64,000 nucleotides of DNA. It comes from Bradyrhizobium diazoefficiens. Lineage in GTDB: Bacteria; Pseudomonadota; Alphaproteobacteria; Rhizobiales; Xanthobacteraceae. Location of the stretch: positions 3,410,001-3,474,000 of the forward strand of contig NZ_CP067041.1 of NCBI RefSeq assembly GCF_016599855.1, read 5' to 3'. Below, one piece after another: positions 35,795 through 44,711 of this stretch. The stretch's first letter is position 1; each line of letters opens with the position of its first letter. Below the pieces are notes generated by a model. It saw only the letters and a program-made list of their open reading frames with translations, ran no database searches and was not told the DNA's origin. The translations under genes were made by a program, and so were the position numbers.

Positions 35795-36448
35795 GTGTCT
35801 GAATTATTTGATGAAGTCGACGAGGAAGTACGTCGCGAGCAGCTCAAAAAGCTGTGGGACAAATATTCGCTCTACTTCATCGCCCTGATGGTGCTGATCG
35901 TGGCGGCCGTGGGCGGCTGGCGCGGCTACCAGTACCTGGAGGCCAAGAAGGCCGCCGAAGCCGGCGCTGTCTTCGAGAAGGCGGTCGAGCTGTCGGAGCA
36001 GGGCAAGCACGCGGAGGCCGAGACGGCCCTCGCCGATCTCGCTGCCAAGGCCCCCTATGGGTACCGCACGCTGGCACGGCTGCGGGCTGCCGCCGAGGCG
36101 TCGGCCCGCGATCCCAAGGCTGCGGCCAAGATGTACGACGACATCGCCGCCGACAGCAGCGTCGGCAGCGAGTGGCGGGATCTTGCAAAGATCCGCGCGG
36201 CCGGCCTGCTGGTGGACAGCGCTTCCTATGCCGACATCCAGCAGCGGCTGGAGGCCTCTGCCGAGCCCAAATCGACCTATCGCCACAGCGCTCGCGAGCT
36301 GCTGGCGCTGTCGGCCTGGCGCAACAACGACATGAGCGCGGCCCGCAAATGGCTCGACGCGATCGCCGAGGACGGCGAAACGCCGCCGAGCCTGCGCTCG
36401 CGCGCCGAGGCGCTCCAGGCCCTGCTGCCGCCCGTCGCCAAGAGCTGA
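35795..36448 (+). CDS. YfgM-like membrane-anchored TPR protein
   Basis: This 217-residue protein starts with GTG. A cytoplasmic N-tail (SELFDEVDEEVRREQLKKLW) leads to one TM segment (about 26-45) and a periplasmic helical region of TPR-like repeats (AVFEKAVELSEQGKHAEAET). YfgM proteins assist folding at the Sec translocon and in the outer membrane pathway; der often follows such genes. Here the lipoprotein gene starts 46 bases later and der after that, the usual alphaproteobacterial order. Confidence 0.85.
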   Translation: MSELFDEVDEEVRREQLKKLWDKYSLYFIALMVLIVAAVGGWRGYQYLEAKKAAEAGAVFEKAVELSEQGKHAEAETALADLAAKAPYGYRTLARLRAAAEASARDPKAAAKMYDDIAADSSVGSEWRDLAKIRAAGLLVDSASYADIQQRLEASAEPKSTYRHSARELLALSAWRNNDMSAARKWLDAIAEDGETPPSLRSRAEALQALLPPVAKS

Positions 36449-36494
36449 CGGCCAAGTAAGCTTAAGCCAAGAGAGCTGAGACGAGATAGCAAAT

Positions 36495-37058
36495 ATGCGC
36501 CGTACGTCACGCTTGATCGCAGCCGCCGTCCTGATCGCCTTCACGGGCGTTCTGGGCGGCTGCTCCAGCTTCGATCCGAGCGATCTGCTGGATTTCCTCG
36601 ACACCAAGAAGAAGCTGCCCGGCGAACGCAAGCCGGTCTTCCCCGAGGGTGTGCCGGGCCTTGAGCAGGGTGTGCCGAAGGAGCTGTACAAGGGTGCGCA
36701 GCAGCAGCAGGATGCGAATGCGCCTGCCGTTGCGGCAATCCCGGCCGAGCCGCCGCCCGCCGAGCCGGCGAAACCAACGAAATCCGCCAAGGGCAAGAAG
36801 ACCAGGCAGCCGCCCGCGACCGCGGCTGCGCCGGCTGAAGCGCCGGCCGGCGAGGTCGACGGCGAGGCCCAGCCCGAGGCGGCGCCAGCGCCGGCCGTCT
36901 CGCCGCCCAAGCACAAGATCGTCCGCAAGCGCACCACCGCGCCGCCGCCGGACCAGCAATCCGCACAGCAGCCTGCGCAACCGGCGCAGACCACCCAGCA
37001 ACAGCAGACGCAGGGAGCTTTCCCCGCGCCGCTGCCCAGCGGCAGTTTCTCCCGCTGA
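36495..37058 (+). CDS. Pro/Ala-rich lipoprotein of unknown function
   Basis: This 187-residue protein has a lipoprotein signal with lipobox LGGC (Cys at about residue 23). The next residues (FDPSDLLDFLDTKKKLPGER) are conserved-looking, followed by a disordered Pro/Ala/Lys stretch to the end. It lies between the YfgM-like gene and der. In E. coli the corresponding position is bamB, but no beta-propeller is present here. Its role may concern the envelope. Confidence 0.75.
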   Translation: MRRTSRLIAAAVLIAFTGVLGGCSSFDPSDLLDFLDTKKKLPGERKPVFPEGVPGLEQGVPKELYKGAQQQQDANAPAVAAIPAEPPPAEPAKPTKSAKGKKTRQPPATAAAPAEAPAGEVDGEAQPEAAPAPAVSPPKHKIVRKRTTAPPPDQQSAQQPAQPAQTTQQQQTQGAFPAPLPSGSFSR

Positions 37059-37108
37059 TATTTTTCACAGGTTTGACAGTCGCCACCTCCGCGGCGCACG
37101 AATGACTG

Positions 37109-38491
37109 ATGTCCTTTACGATTGCCATTATCGGCCGGCCCAATGTCGGCAAATCGACGCTGTTCAACCGCCTGGTCGGACAGAAGCTCGCGCTCGTTGA
37201 TGATCTGCCCGGCGTCACCCGCGACCGCCGCGAGGGCGAGGCCAGGCTCGGCGATCTCGAATTCACCATCATCGACACCGCCGGCCTCGACGAGGGCGCC
37301 AAGGGTTCGCTCACGGCGCGGATGCAGGAGCAGACCGAGACTGCGATCGCGCAGGCCGATGCACTGTTCTTCGTGATCGATGCCCGCATCGGCCTCACGC
37401 CGACGGACCGCGCTTTCGCCGATTTCGCCCGCAAGGCCAACAAGCCGGTGCTGCTGATTGCCAACAAGAGCGAAGGCAAGCATGGCGATGCCGGCGCGAT
37501 GGAATCCTTTGCGCTCGGCCTCGGCGATCCCATCCAGATCTCCGCCGAACACGGTGAGGGCATGGGCGAGCTATATGACGCCCTCCGCGAGTTGATGCCG
37601 GAGCCCGTCGACGAGGATGACGCCGAGGACGACGAGCCGCTCACCGAGGAAGAGGCCGCGACGCGTCCGATCCGGGTCGCCATCGTCGGCCGGCCCAATG
37701 CCGGCAAGTCGACGCTGATCAACCATCTGCTCGGCGAGGAGCGGCTGCTGACGAGCCCGGAGGCCGGCACCACGCGCGATTCGATTGCGGTCGAGATCAA
37801 CTGGAAGGGCCGCGAATTTCGTGTGTTCGACACCGCTGGCCTGCGCCGACGCTCGCGCATCGAGGAGAAGCTGGAGAAGCTCTCGGTTGCCGACGCGTTG
37901 CGCGCCGTGCGCTTCGCCGAAGTCGTCGTGATGATGATGGATTCGCAGAATCGCTTCGAGGAGCAGGATCTGCGCATCACCGATCTGATCGAGCGCGAGG
38001 GCCGCGCGGTCGTGCTCGCCGTCAACAAATGGGACCTGATGGAGACCAAGGGCGGCGGCGCGATTTCCACTCTGCGCCGCGATGCCGACCATTGGCTGCC
38101 GCAGCTCAAGGGCGTGCCGATCGTCGCCGTCTCGGGCCTGATGGGCGAGGGCATCGATCGCCTGATGCAGGCGATCCAGGATGCCTATGCGCTCTGGAAC
38201 AGGCGCGTCTCGACCTCGGCATTGAACCGCTGGTTCGAAGAAGCTGTCCAGGCCAATCCGCCACCCGCGGTGTCAGGCCGCCGGTTGAAGCTGAACTACA
38301 TCACGCAGACGAAAGCGCGCCCGCCGAGCTTCGTGCTGTTCTGCTCGCGCGCCGACGCGGTGCCGCAGTCTTACTTGCGCTACCTCGTCAACTCGATGCG
38401 TGAGGCGTTCGAGCTGCCGGGTACGCCGGTGCGCATCACCCTCCGCGAGAAGGCCAATCCATTCGCGCACAAGCGCAAGCGGCCATCGTGA
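37109..38491 (+). CDS. der: Ribosome biogenesis GTPase Der (EngA)
   Basis: This 460-residue essential GTPase assists 50S assembly. It has two G domains in tandem: [18 protein letters not shown] (about residues 6-23) with DTAGL, then [18 protein letters not shown] with [11 protein letters not shown] and NKWDL. The C-terminal KH-like domain contains [20 protein letters not shown]. The length is normal. The IS701 copy has inserted 48 bases after its stop. Confidence 0.96.
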   Translation: MSFTIAIIGRPNVGKSTLFNRLVGQKLALVDDLPGVTRDRREGEARLGDLEFTIIDTAGLDEGAKGSLTARMQEQTETAIAQADALFFVIDARIGLTPTDRAFADFARKANKPVLLIANKSEGKHGDAGAMESFALGLGDPIQISAEHGEGMGELYDALRELMPEPVDEDDAEDDEPLTEEEAATRPIRVAIVGRPNAGKSTLINHLLGEERLLTSPEAGTTRDSIAVEINWKGREFRVFDTAGLRRRSRIEEKLEKLSVADALRAVRFAEVVVMMMDSQNRFEEQDLRITDLIEREGRAVVLAVNKWDLMETKGGGAISTLRRDADHWLPQLKGVPIVAVSGLMGEGIDRLMQAIQDAYALWNRRVSTSALNRWFEEAVQANPPPAVSGRRLKLNYITQTKARPPSFVLFCSRADAVPQSYLRYLVNSMREAFELPGTPVRITLREKANPFAHKRKRPS

Positions 38492-38539
38492 GCGGCGAGG
38501 CCGGCGAGGCGAGAAGAGGCGGGTTAGGCCTGCGGCTAA

Positions 38540-40041
38540 TCTTACTGAGTCATTTGGTCGCGCCCGCGAGGGCGGAGAATCAAATATTTGAAGGGATTCA
38601 ATATTTGGCACGCGGAGGGCCAGATGAATCTCAATCATGGTGAAGGCAGCGAGGCACGATTTGCGGCGTATGTAGCTGGGCTTGGAAGCGTAATCGGTCC
38701 GGCGGTGCGGATGAGGCCGCTGCGTGACTATTGTACTGGCTTGATACTACCGGGTGAACGCAAGAGCGTCGAGCCGATGGCTGCGCGGACGGCCCCCGCG
38801 CGGACGGCAGCCCAGCACCAATCACTGTTGCATTTTGTCGGTAACGCGACCTGGTCGGACGCGGACGTGCTGGCCAAGGTCCGGGAGATGGTATTGCCGG
38901 CGATCGAGAGGAGCGGACCGATCGAGGCATGGATCATCGACGACACGTCATTCCCCAAGCAAGGCAAGCATTCGGTCGGCGTTCACCACCAATATTGCGG
39001 TCAGCTCGGCAAGCAGGCCAATTGCCAGGTGGCAGTATCTTTGTCGATTGCCAACCATGCCGCAAGTCTTCCGGTGGCTTATCGGCTGTATCTGCCGGAA
39101 ACCTGGGCAAAGGACCGCGCACGCCGGAAGAAGGCGGGTGTCCCGAAGGAGATCAAGTTCAGGACCAAACCGGAGATCGCGCTGGAGCAGATACGCCGGG
39201 CTTGCGAGGCCGGACTGCCGCGCGGTGTCGGATTGATGGATGCGGCCTACGGCAATGACTCGCGGTTACGCGCGGGAATGACAGCTTTGGGCGTGCTCTA
39301 CGTAGCCGGCATCTTGCCGAACACATTGATGTGGCGACCCGGCACCGGCCCGCGCCGCAAGGACAGGCCGCTGAACAATACCGGCCGACGCGACGAGCCA
39401 GATCTGGTCTCGGCCAAGGAAGTGATGCTTGCTCTACCGAAGCAAGCCTGGCGCACGGTGACGTGGCGGGAAGGTTCGGCCGACTGGCTGTCCTCGCGCT
39501 TCGCACGTGTGCGCGTTGCTGTTGGTCACAACAAACTGATCCCCGAGAAGCTGTCGCCGGAGTGGTTGCTGATCGAATGGCCGGAGGGAGAAACGGAGCC
39601 CACCAAATACTGGCTCTCAACGCTGCCGGAGACCATCAGCTTTGAGCGACTTGTCGATCTCGCCAAGCTGCGTTGGCGCATCGAGCGTGATTATCAGGAG
39701 CTCAAGCAGGAGGTCGGGCTCGGTCACTACGAGGGACGCGGCTGGCGCGGCTTCCATCACCACGCAACTCTGTGCATCGCCGCCTACGGCTTCTTGATCG
39801 CCGAGCAGGCGACGATTCCCCCCTCAGGACCTCGTTCCGCCACGCCAATCCCGATACCTCGCTTACCCGACGATTATCGACCCAGAGGCTCCGCCCGCGC
39901 GGCCTGAACGCCACATCCCGAACTCGATCGCAACCATGCGCGCCCGATTGCTCCGCGCGCTCATCAAAACCTTGCCGAGATGTCCATGCTGTGGCGTCGG
40001 CGCAGCATCCAATGGACGTCGACGCCCGTGACGCAGTAAGA
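38540..40041 (+). mobile_element. IS701-family insertion sequence, 1502 bp
   Basis: The ends are TCTTACTGAGTCA on the left and its complement TGACGCAGTAAGA on the right, differing at one of 13 positions. Both are bordered by the direct repeat CTAA (38536-38539 and 40042-40045), the four-base YTAR duplication typical of IS701 elements. The element holds one transposase gene on the plus strand. Intact ends and exact duplication suggest a recent insertion, although the transposase gene has a frameshift. Confidence 0.88.
38624..39907 (+). CDS. IS701-family transposase, C-terminus altered by a frameshift
   Basis: This DDE transposase reads 427 residues from the ATG at 38624. Catalytic acidic residues are visible in WIIDDTSFPKQGK, RGVGLMDAAYGND and RWRIERDYQELKQEVG. 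After AEQATIPP the frame becomes unlike protein sequence (PSGPRSATPIPIP) and stops at 39907. Shifting by one base at the run of six C at 39818-39823 gives a continuation that ends ALIKTLPRCPCCG at 40031, more like a normal C-terminus of about 70 further residues. So the gene is probably frameshifted; a sequencing error in the C run is possible. The DDE residues are all upstream of it. Confidence 0.82.
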   Translation: MNLNHGEGSEARFAAYVAGLGSVIGPAVRMRPLRDYCTGLILPGERKSVEPMAARTAPARTAAQHQSLLHFVGNATWSDADVLAKVREMVLPAIERSGPIEAWIIDDTSFPKQGKHSVGVHHQYCGQLGKQANCQVAVSLSIANHAASLPVAYRLYLPETWAKDRARRKKAGVPKEIKFRTKPEIALEQIRRACEAGLPRGVGLMDAAYGNDSRLRAGMTALGVLYVAGILPNTLMWRPGTGPRRKDRPLNNTGRRDEPDLVSAKEVMLALPKQAWRTVTWREGSADWLSSRFARVRVAVGHNKLIPEKLSPEWLLIEWPEGETEPTKYWLSTLPETISFERLVDLAKLRWRIERDYQELKQEVGLGHYEGRGWRGFHHHATLCIAAYGFLIAEQATIPPSGPRSATPIPIPRLPDDYRPRGSARAA

Positions 40042-40075
40042 CTAACCCGCCCTGCGAAGCCTTACGAGCTCTGGC

Positions 40076-41320
40076 CTACTTCTTCTTCACCAGCGGACAC
40101 TCGCTATCCCTAAGCGGCCTGGCGGCGTCTTCGGCCGGGATGGTCGCGACCAGCTTGTAATAATCCCACGGCCCCTTCGATTCCTCCGGCTTCTTCACCT
40201 CGAACAGATAAGCCGGGATGATGCGGCGGCCGTCTTCGCGCAACGGCCCCTTGCCGAACAGCGGATCGTCGGTCGGGATTTCCTTCATCTTGGCGACGAC
40301 CTTGGCGCCGTCATGCGGATTGCCGCCGAGTGCCTCGAGCGCCTTGAGATAGTGTATCACGCCGGCATAATTGCCGGCCTGGGTCATCGACGGCATCGCG
40401 TGGTTGCTCACCTTCTCCTGGAAGCGCTTGGACCAGGCGCGAGTTCCTTCGTTCAGGTCCCAGTAGAAGGACTCCGTGAAGGTCAGGCCATGTGCGGTCT
40501 TGAGGCCGAGCGAGTGGACATCGTTGATGAACAACAGGAGGGCGGCGAGCTTCTGGCCGCCTTCGACGATGCCGAATTCGGCTGCCTGCTTGATCGCGTT
40601 GGTGGTGTCGCCGCCGGCATTGGCAAGCCCGATGATCTTCGCCTTGGAGTTCTGCGCCTGCAGTAGGAATGACGAGAAATCCGACGTGTTGAGTGGATGC
40701 TTGACGCCGCCGAGCACTTTGCCGCCGTTCGCGATAACGACCGCGCTCGTGTCGCGCTCGAGTGCGGCGCCGAAGGCGTAATCGGCGGTCAGGAAGAACC
40801 AGCTGTCGCCGCCCGCCTTGGTCAGCGCCTTGCCGGTGCCGTTGGCGAGCATGTAGGTGTCGTAGGTGTAGGAGATGGTGTTGGCGTTGCAGGCCTTGCC
40901 GGTGAGGTCGGCGGTGGCGCCGCCATTGTTGAGCAGGACGACGTTCTTTTCCTTGGCGACGTTGCTGACCGCCAGCGCCACGCCGGAGTTCGGCGTGTCG
41001 GTGATCATGTCGACCTTCTGGGTGTCGATCCACTGGCGCGCGATGTTGACCCCGATGTCCGGCTTGTTCTGGTGATCGCCGCTGACGACCTCGATCTTCC
41101 AGCCCTTGGCAGCCAGGCCGGAATCCTCCACCGCCATCTTGACCGCGACCACGGAGTTGGGGCCGCCGATGTCGGCATAGAGGCTGGACATGTCGTTGAG
41201 CACGCCGATCGTGACGGTCTTGTCCTGTCCTTTATCTTGGGCGTAGGCTGATGATGCAAAACCGAAAGCGGCGGCGCAGGCCAGAAGGGCCGCAGAGCGG
41301 CGCGCGAATGTCGTCGTCAT
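40076..41320 (-). CDS. Orphan Liv-type substrate-binding protein
   Basis: This 414-residue periplasmic binding protein has a signal peptide ending SSAYA, followed by VTIGVLNDMSSLYADIGGPN and DTPNSGVALAVSNVAKEK. It aligns closely over its length with the binding protein at 25591-26811, including ADYAFGAALERDT and LGGNPHDG. No permease or ATPase lies beside it, so it could share LivHMGF of the other locus or serve a distant transporter. The ribosome site GGAGGAG precedes the ATG. The IS701 element lies just downstream of its 3' end. Confidence 0.9.
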   Translation of the reverse strand: MTTTFARRSAALLACAAAFGFASSAYAQDKGQDKTVTIGVLNDMSSLYADIGGPNSVVAVKMAVEDSGLAAKGWKIEVVSGDHQNKPDIGVNIARQWIDTQKVDMITDTPNSGVALAVSNVAKEKNVVLLNNGGATADLTGKACNANTISYTYDTYMLANGTGKALTKAGGDSWFFLTADYAFGAALERDTSAVVIANGGKVLGGVKHPLNTSDFSSFLLQAQNSKAKIIGLANAGGDTTNAIKQAAEFGIVEGGQKLAALLLFINDVHSLGLKTAHGLTFTESFYWDLNEGTRAWSKRFQEKVSNHAMPSMTQAGNYAGVIHYLKALEALGGNPHDGAKVVAKMKEIPTDDPLFGKGPLREDGRRIIPAYLFEVKKPEESKGPWDYYKLVATIPAEDAARPLRDSECPLVKKK

Positions 41321-41453
41321 AAAACGTCTCCTCCATTGTCAAATATGCGGGCGGCTCTCTTGCGGAGCCTTGGTCCGGCGGATTCCGTAGCCTGTCCCGG
41401 GGCTCGCGGCAATGCGCCTAAAGCCGGACGGTGCTGCGTCATAGAGCGTGCAG

Positions 41454-42194
41454 TCAGGCCGGCGAGCGGAAGCTCATCAGGGTTCGCGTCTTGTAGTCGT
41501 AGAACCTGCCGGTCTCGGTCCAGTCCGGCGCGCACATCGGCACGATGAATTCTGCGACCTGCTCGGCCGTGTCGAGCGTCGCCGGATCTTCGCCCGGCAT
41601 CAGCGTGGCGCGCATGCGGGTGCGGACCGGGCCGGGGTTGAACAGGTTCACGCGCAGCTTCGTATTCGCGGTCTCCTGCGCCCAGGCACGCGCCAGCGTC
41701 TCCAGCGCGGCCTTGGAGGCGGCGTAGGGGCTGATATAGGCGGTCGCCTTGCTGGCGGCGCCGGAGGTGATGAACACGGCACGGCCGGCGTCGGACTGCC
41801 TGAGCAGCGGCTCCATGCAGCGGATCAGCTGGAAGTTCGCGGAGACGTTGACGGCCATGACGTCGTTGAACGTCTTCAGCTCGATATGGCCGATTGGCGA
41901 GGAGGGGCCGAGCACACCGGCATTGCCGACGAGGATGTCGAGCTTGCCATAGCGCTCGTGCAGGCCGGCCCCGAGCCGCGCGATGCCCTCGGAATCCGTG
42001 AGGTTGAGCGGCACCAGCGTGGCGCTGCCGCCGTCTTTCCGAATCTCGTCATCGAGCTCCTCGAGCCCGCCCTGCGTGCGCGCGGTGGCAACGATGTGCG
42101 CACCGGCCTTCGCCAGCGCGAGCGCCGTGGCAAAACCGATGCCGCGCGAGGCGCCGGTGACGAGAGCGATGCGGTTGGCGAGGGGCTTTGTCAT
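41454..42194 (-). CDS. SDR family NAD(P)-dependent oxidoreductase
   Basis: This 246-residue enzyme has the classical SDR motifs: TGASRGIGFATALA for NAD(P) binding (about residues 14-27), LVGNAGVLGPSS (NAG), the catalytic Ser in ITSGAASK and Tyr/Lys in YAASKAALETL. It probably oxidises or reduces an alcohol/ketone; substrate is unknown. It lies downstream of purF on the same strand but is separated by a repeat unit, so co-transcription is uncertain. Confidence 0.92.
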   Translation of the reverse strand: MTKPLANRIALVTGASRGIGFATALALAKAGAHIVATARTQGGLEELDDEIRKDGGSATLVPLNLTDSEGIARLGAGLHERYGKLDILVGNAGVLGPSSPIGHIELKTFNDVMAVNVSANFQLIRCMEPLLRQSDAGRAVFITSGAASKATAYISPYAASKAALETLARAWAQETANTKLRVNLFNPGPVRTRMRATLMPGEDPATLDTAEQVAEFIVPMCAPDWTETGRFYDYKTRTLMSFRSPA

Positions 42195-42212
42195 AGACAG
42201 TTCTTATCCAGC

Positions 42213-42354
42213 GTCGTCCTGGCGAAAGCCTGGACCCATACGCCGTGGCGCGTATGGCTTGGGAAGACGGTTGTTGCACCTTCTCCGAACCACAGGGGCC
42301 TGTGGCAATGGGTCCTGGCCCCCCGTGCGCAATTGCGCACTAGGCCAGGACGAC
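42213..42354. repeat. Compound palindromic repeat between the SDR gene and purF
   Basis: GTCGTCCTGGC at the left pairs with GCCAGGACGAC at the right, and GGACCCAT pairs with ATGGGTCC inside it. Between them lie CCATACGC CGTGGC GCGTATGG, CCACAGGGGCCTGTGG and the perfect 16-base palindrome GTGCGCAATTGCGCAC (42325-42340). The nested arms suggest a mobile-derived mosaic repeat that could end or process purF mRNA. Confidence 0.75.
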
Positions 42355-42359
42355 GAAAA

Positions 42360-43871
42360 TTAGCTCGCCTCCGCCAGCAGCGACAATTGCCGCGGCTGCG
42401 GCTCGGTTTGGGTCTGGTCGGTGAGGTGGGTCGGATAGGCGCCGGTGAAACAATGATCCGAGAATTTCGGATTGGCGGGATCGCGGCCGGGCTCGCCCAT
42501 GGCGCGGTACATGCCGTCGATCGAGAGGAAGGCGAGTGAGTCGGCGCCGATGATCTCGCGCATCTCCTCCAGGGAGTGCGTCGCGGCCAAAAGGCCGCCG
42601 CGGTCGGGCAGGTCGATGCCGTAATAGTCGGGATAGAGGATCGGGGGCGAAGCAAGGCGGAAGTGCACTTCCTTCGCGCCGGCATCGCGCATCATGCGCA
42701 CGATCTTCTTCGAGGTGGTGCCGCGCACCAGCGAATCGTCGATCAGGATGATGCGCTTGCCTTCGATCGCAGCGCGGTTGGCCGAATGCTTCATGCGCAC
42801 GCCGGATTCGCGGATCGCCTGTGTCGGCTGGATGAAGGTGCGCCCGACATAATGGTTGCGGATGATGCCGAGCTCGAACGGCACCCCGGAATGCTGGCTG
42901 TAGCCGACGGCGGCGGGCACGCCCGAATCCGGCACCGGCACGACGACGTCGACCGGCACGTGGCTCTCGCGTGCGAGCTGCGCGCCAAAGGCCTTGCGCA
43001 CCTCGTAGACCGAGCGGCCGTGGACGATGGAGTCCGGACGGGAGAAATAGATGTATTCGAAGATGCAGGGCCGCGGCGCGATCGGCGGGAACGGCTTGTG
43101 GATGTCCTGGCCGTTCTCGTCGAACACGATGACTTCGCCAGGCTCGATGTCGCGCACGAAGCGCGCGCCGATGATGTCGAGCGCGCAGGTCTCCGACGTC
43201 AGGATCGGGCAGCCATCGAGCTCACCTAGCACCAAGGGGCGGATACCGCGCGGATCGCGCGCGCCGACCAGCTTCTTGTTGGTGAGCGAGACCAGCGCAT
43301 AGGCGCCTTCGATCTCTCGCAGCGCGTCGATATAGCGCTCGATGAAGCGGGCGCGCCTGGAACGCGCGACCAGATGCAGGATCACCTCGGTGTCGGTGGT
43401 CGACTGCATCATCGCGCCGTTCTTGACGAGTTCGCGGCGCAGCGTCAGGCCGTTGGTGAGATTGCCGTTGTGGGCAACCGCGAGGCCTCCGGCATTGAGC
43501 TCGGCGAACAGCGGCTGCACGTTGCGCAGGATGGTCGCGCCGGTCGTGGAATAGCGGACATGGCCGACCGCCATAGTGCCGGGCAGGCGGTCGATCACCT
43601 CGCGGCGGGAGAAGGTGTCGCCGACGAGGCCGAGGCGACGTTCCGAGTGAAAGCGGCTGCCATCGTAGGCGACGATGCCGGCGGCTTCCTGGCCACGGTG
43701 CTGAAGGGCGTGGAGCCCGAGGGCGGTGATGGCCGCGGCGTCCGGATGTCCGTAGATGCCGAACACGCCGCATTCCTCGCGGAGCGTATCTCCCTCCAGG
43801 TCGTCCTGAAGCTCTAGCGCGGCTGGGCCGGTATCGAGATCAAGTTGGGCGTCCTGGTCAGGGTGTCGCAT
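42360..43871 (-). CDS. purF: Amidophosphoribosyltransferase
   Basis: This 503-residue enzyme makes phosphoribosylamine from PRPP and glutamine, the first step of purine synthesis. The nucleophile is Cys34 in EECGVFGIYG, so the preceding 33 residues are a propeptide that must be removed. The PRPP loop is IILIDDSLVRGTTSKKIV. The C-terminal region with Cys-free DLPDRGGLLAATHS is typical. The ATG at 43871 was chosen over a GTG nine codons upstream. cvpA lies directly upstream, the same pairing as in E. coli. Confidence 0.95.
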   Translation of the reverse strand: MRHPDQDAQLDLDTGPAALELQDDLEGDTLREECGVFGIYGHPDAAAITALGLHALQHRGQEAAGIVAYDGSRFHSERRLGLVGDTFSRREVIDRLPGTMAVGHVRYSTTGATILRNVQPLFAELNAGGLAVAHNGNLTNGLTLRRELVKNGAMMQSTTDTEVILHLVARSRRARFIERYIDALREIEGAYALVSLTNKKLVGARDPRGIRPLVLGELDGCPILTSETCALDIIGARFVRDIEPGEVIVFDENGQDIHKPFPPIAPRPCIFEYIYFSRPDSIVHGRSVYEVRKAFGAQLARESHVPVDVVVPVPDSGVPAAVGYSQHSGVPFELGIIRNHYVGRTFIQPTQAIRESGVRMKHSANRAAIEGKRIILIDDSLVRGTTSKKIVRMMRDAGAKEVHFRLASPPILYPDYYGIDLPDRGGLLAATHSLEEMREIIGADSLAFLSIDGMYRAMGEPGRDPANPKFSDHCFTGAYPTHLTDQTQTEPQPRQLSLLAEAS

Positions 43872-43913
43872 CTCGTCCGCGCCTCTCTGTTGGCTCAATT
43901 AACCTTGGCGCAA

Positions 43914-44543
43914 TCAACGCGCCGCAGGTTTCTCGATCAGCTTCTTCATGCCGTCACGAGCCGATTTACTGTACCCGTCGCCACCGCCCGAAGGCTGCTG
44001 CTCGGTGTCAGCTTGATCATCATCTGGTTTGTTTTTCTTGAATCTCTTCAAGATGGTGTTCTCGGGGTCGTCAGGCAAGAGGGACATCAGCCAATCCCCG
44101 GTTCCCTGGAGCACCACGCGGGACTTGGCACCCGAGACCCAGTCAGGGCGCTGCTTGTCCGGCACCAGCCAGGTGAAGAACAGGAAGGCCACCACGACAA
44201 TCAAAAGCCCGCGCGCCAACCCAAACAGGAACCCGAGGGTGCGGTCCAGCGCGCCAATGCGCGAATCCAGGATCATGTCCGAGATCCGAACCGTGATCAC
44301 GGAGACCACGATCAGGGTCCCGACGAAGACGCCGGCGACCACGACCACGCTCGCGACGGTGTCGTTGTTGAAATAGGTCTTGGCGGTCGGCAGCAGCTTT
44401 GAGAACGAGTACAGCGTCACGATCGCCGCGGTGCCCCAGGCCGCGATGGAAAGGATTTCGCGCATGAAGCCGCGGACCATGGCAAGCAGGCCCGAGATCA
44501 GCATCACACCGAGCAGGATCAGGTCGAGGAGTGTTACTGGCAT
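43914..44543 (-). CDS. cvpA: CvpA family membrane protein
   Basis: This 209-residue protein starts MPVTLLDLILLGVMLISGLL and has four TM segments, including GFMREILSIAAWGTAAIVTL and DRTLGFLFGLARGLLIVVVA, the CvpA pattern. The C-terminal tail (KRFKKNKPDDDQADTEQQPS) is hydrophilic. CvpA supports envelope stress tolerance and colicin V production in enterobacteria. It lies 42 bases before purF and probably forms an operon with it. Confidence 0.92.
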   Translation of the reverse strand: MPVTLLDLILLGVMLISGLLAMVRGFMREILSIAAWGTAAIVTLYSFSKLLPTAKTYFNNDTVASVVVVAGVFVGTLIVVSVITVRISDMILDSRIGALDRTLGFLFGLARGLLIVVVAFLFFTWLVPDKQRPDWVSGAKSRVVLQGTGDWLMSLLPDDPENTILKRFKKNKPDDDQADTEQQPSGGGDGYSKSARDGMKKLIEKPAAR

Positions 44544-44711
44544 CGGCTGGTCTGGTCCGCTCGTACTCTCAAAGGTGCTCAGCGAATCGGTGTTTGGCCG
44601 GCGCCCCCAAAAGAGGGGCAGACGGCGCTCCCGGCAAGGCCGCAACCACGCAATCCCATGCTGCTTTTGTGACGGCTGTATAGCGGCGGAGGCGAGGGAC
44701 GTCACCTCCAC

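Larger units (their letters stand above)
38518..40051. repeat. Stem-loop interrupted by the IS701 element
   Basis: GGCGGGTTAG (38518-38527) and CTAACCCGCC (40042-40051) are perfect inverted repeats, with the loop GCCTGCGG (38528-38535) left beside the first arm. Removing the IS and one copy of CTAA restores a 10-base stem. Before the insertion it was a hairpin between the convergent der and binding-protein genes, possibly a terminator. Confidence 0.75.

Noticed and set aside
36541..38154. 537-codon minus-strand frame across the lipoprotein and der
   Set aside because: It spans two clear genes and has low-complexity Ser/Arg content.
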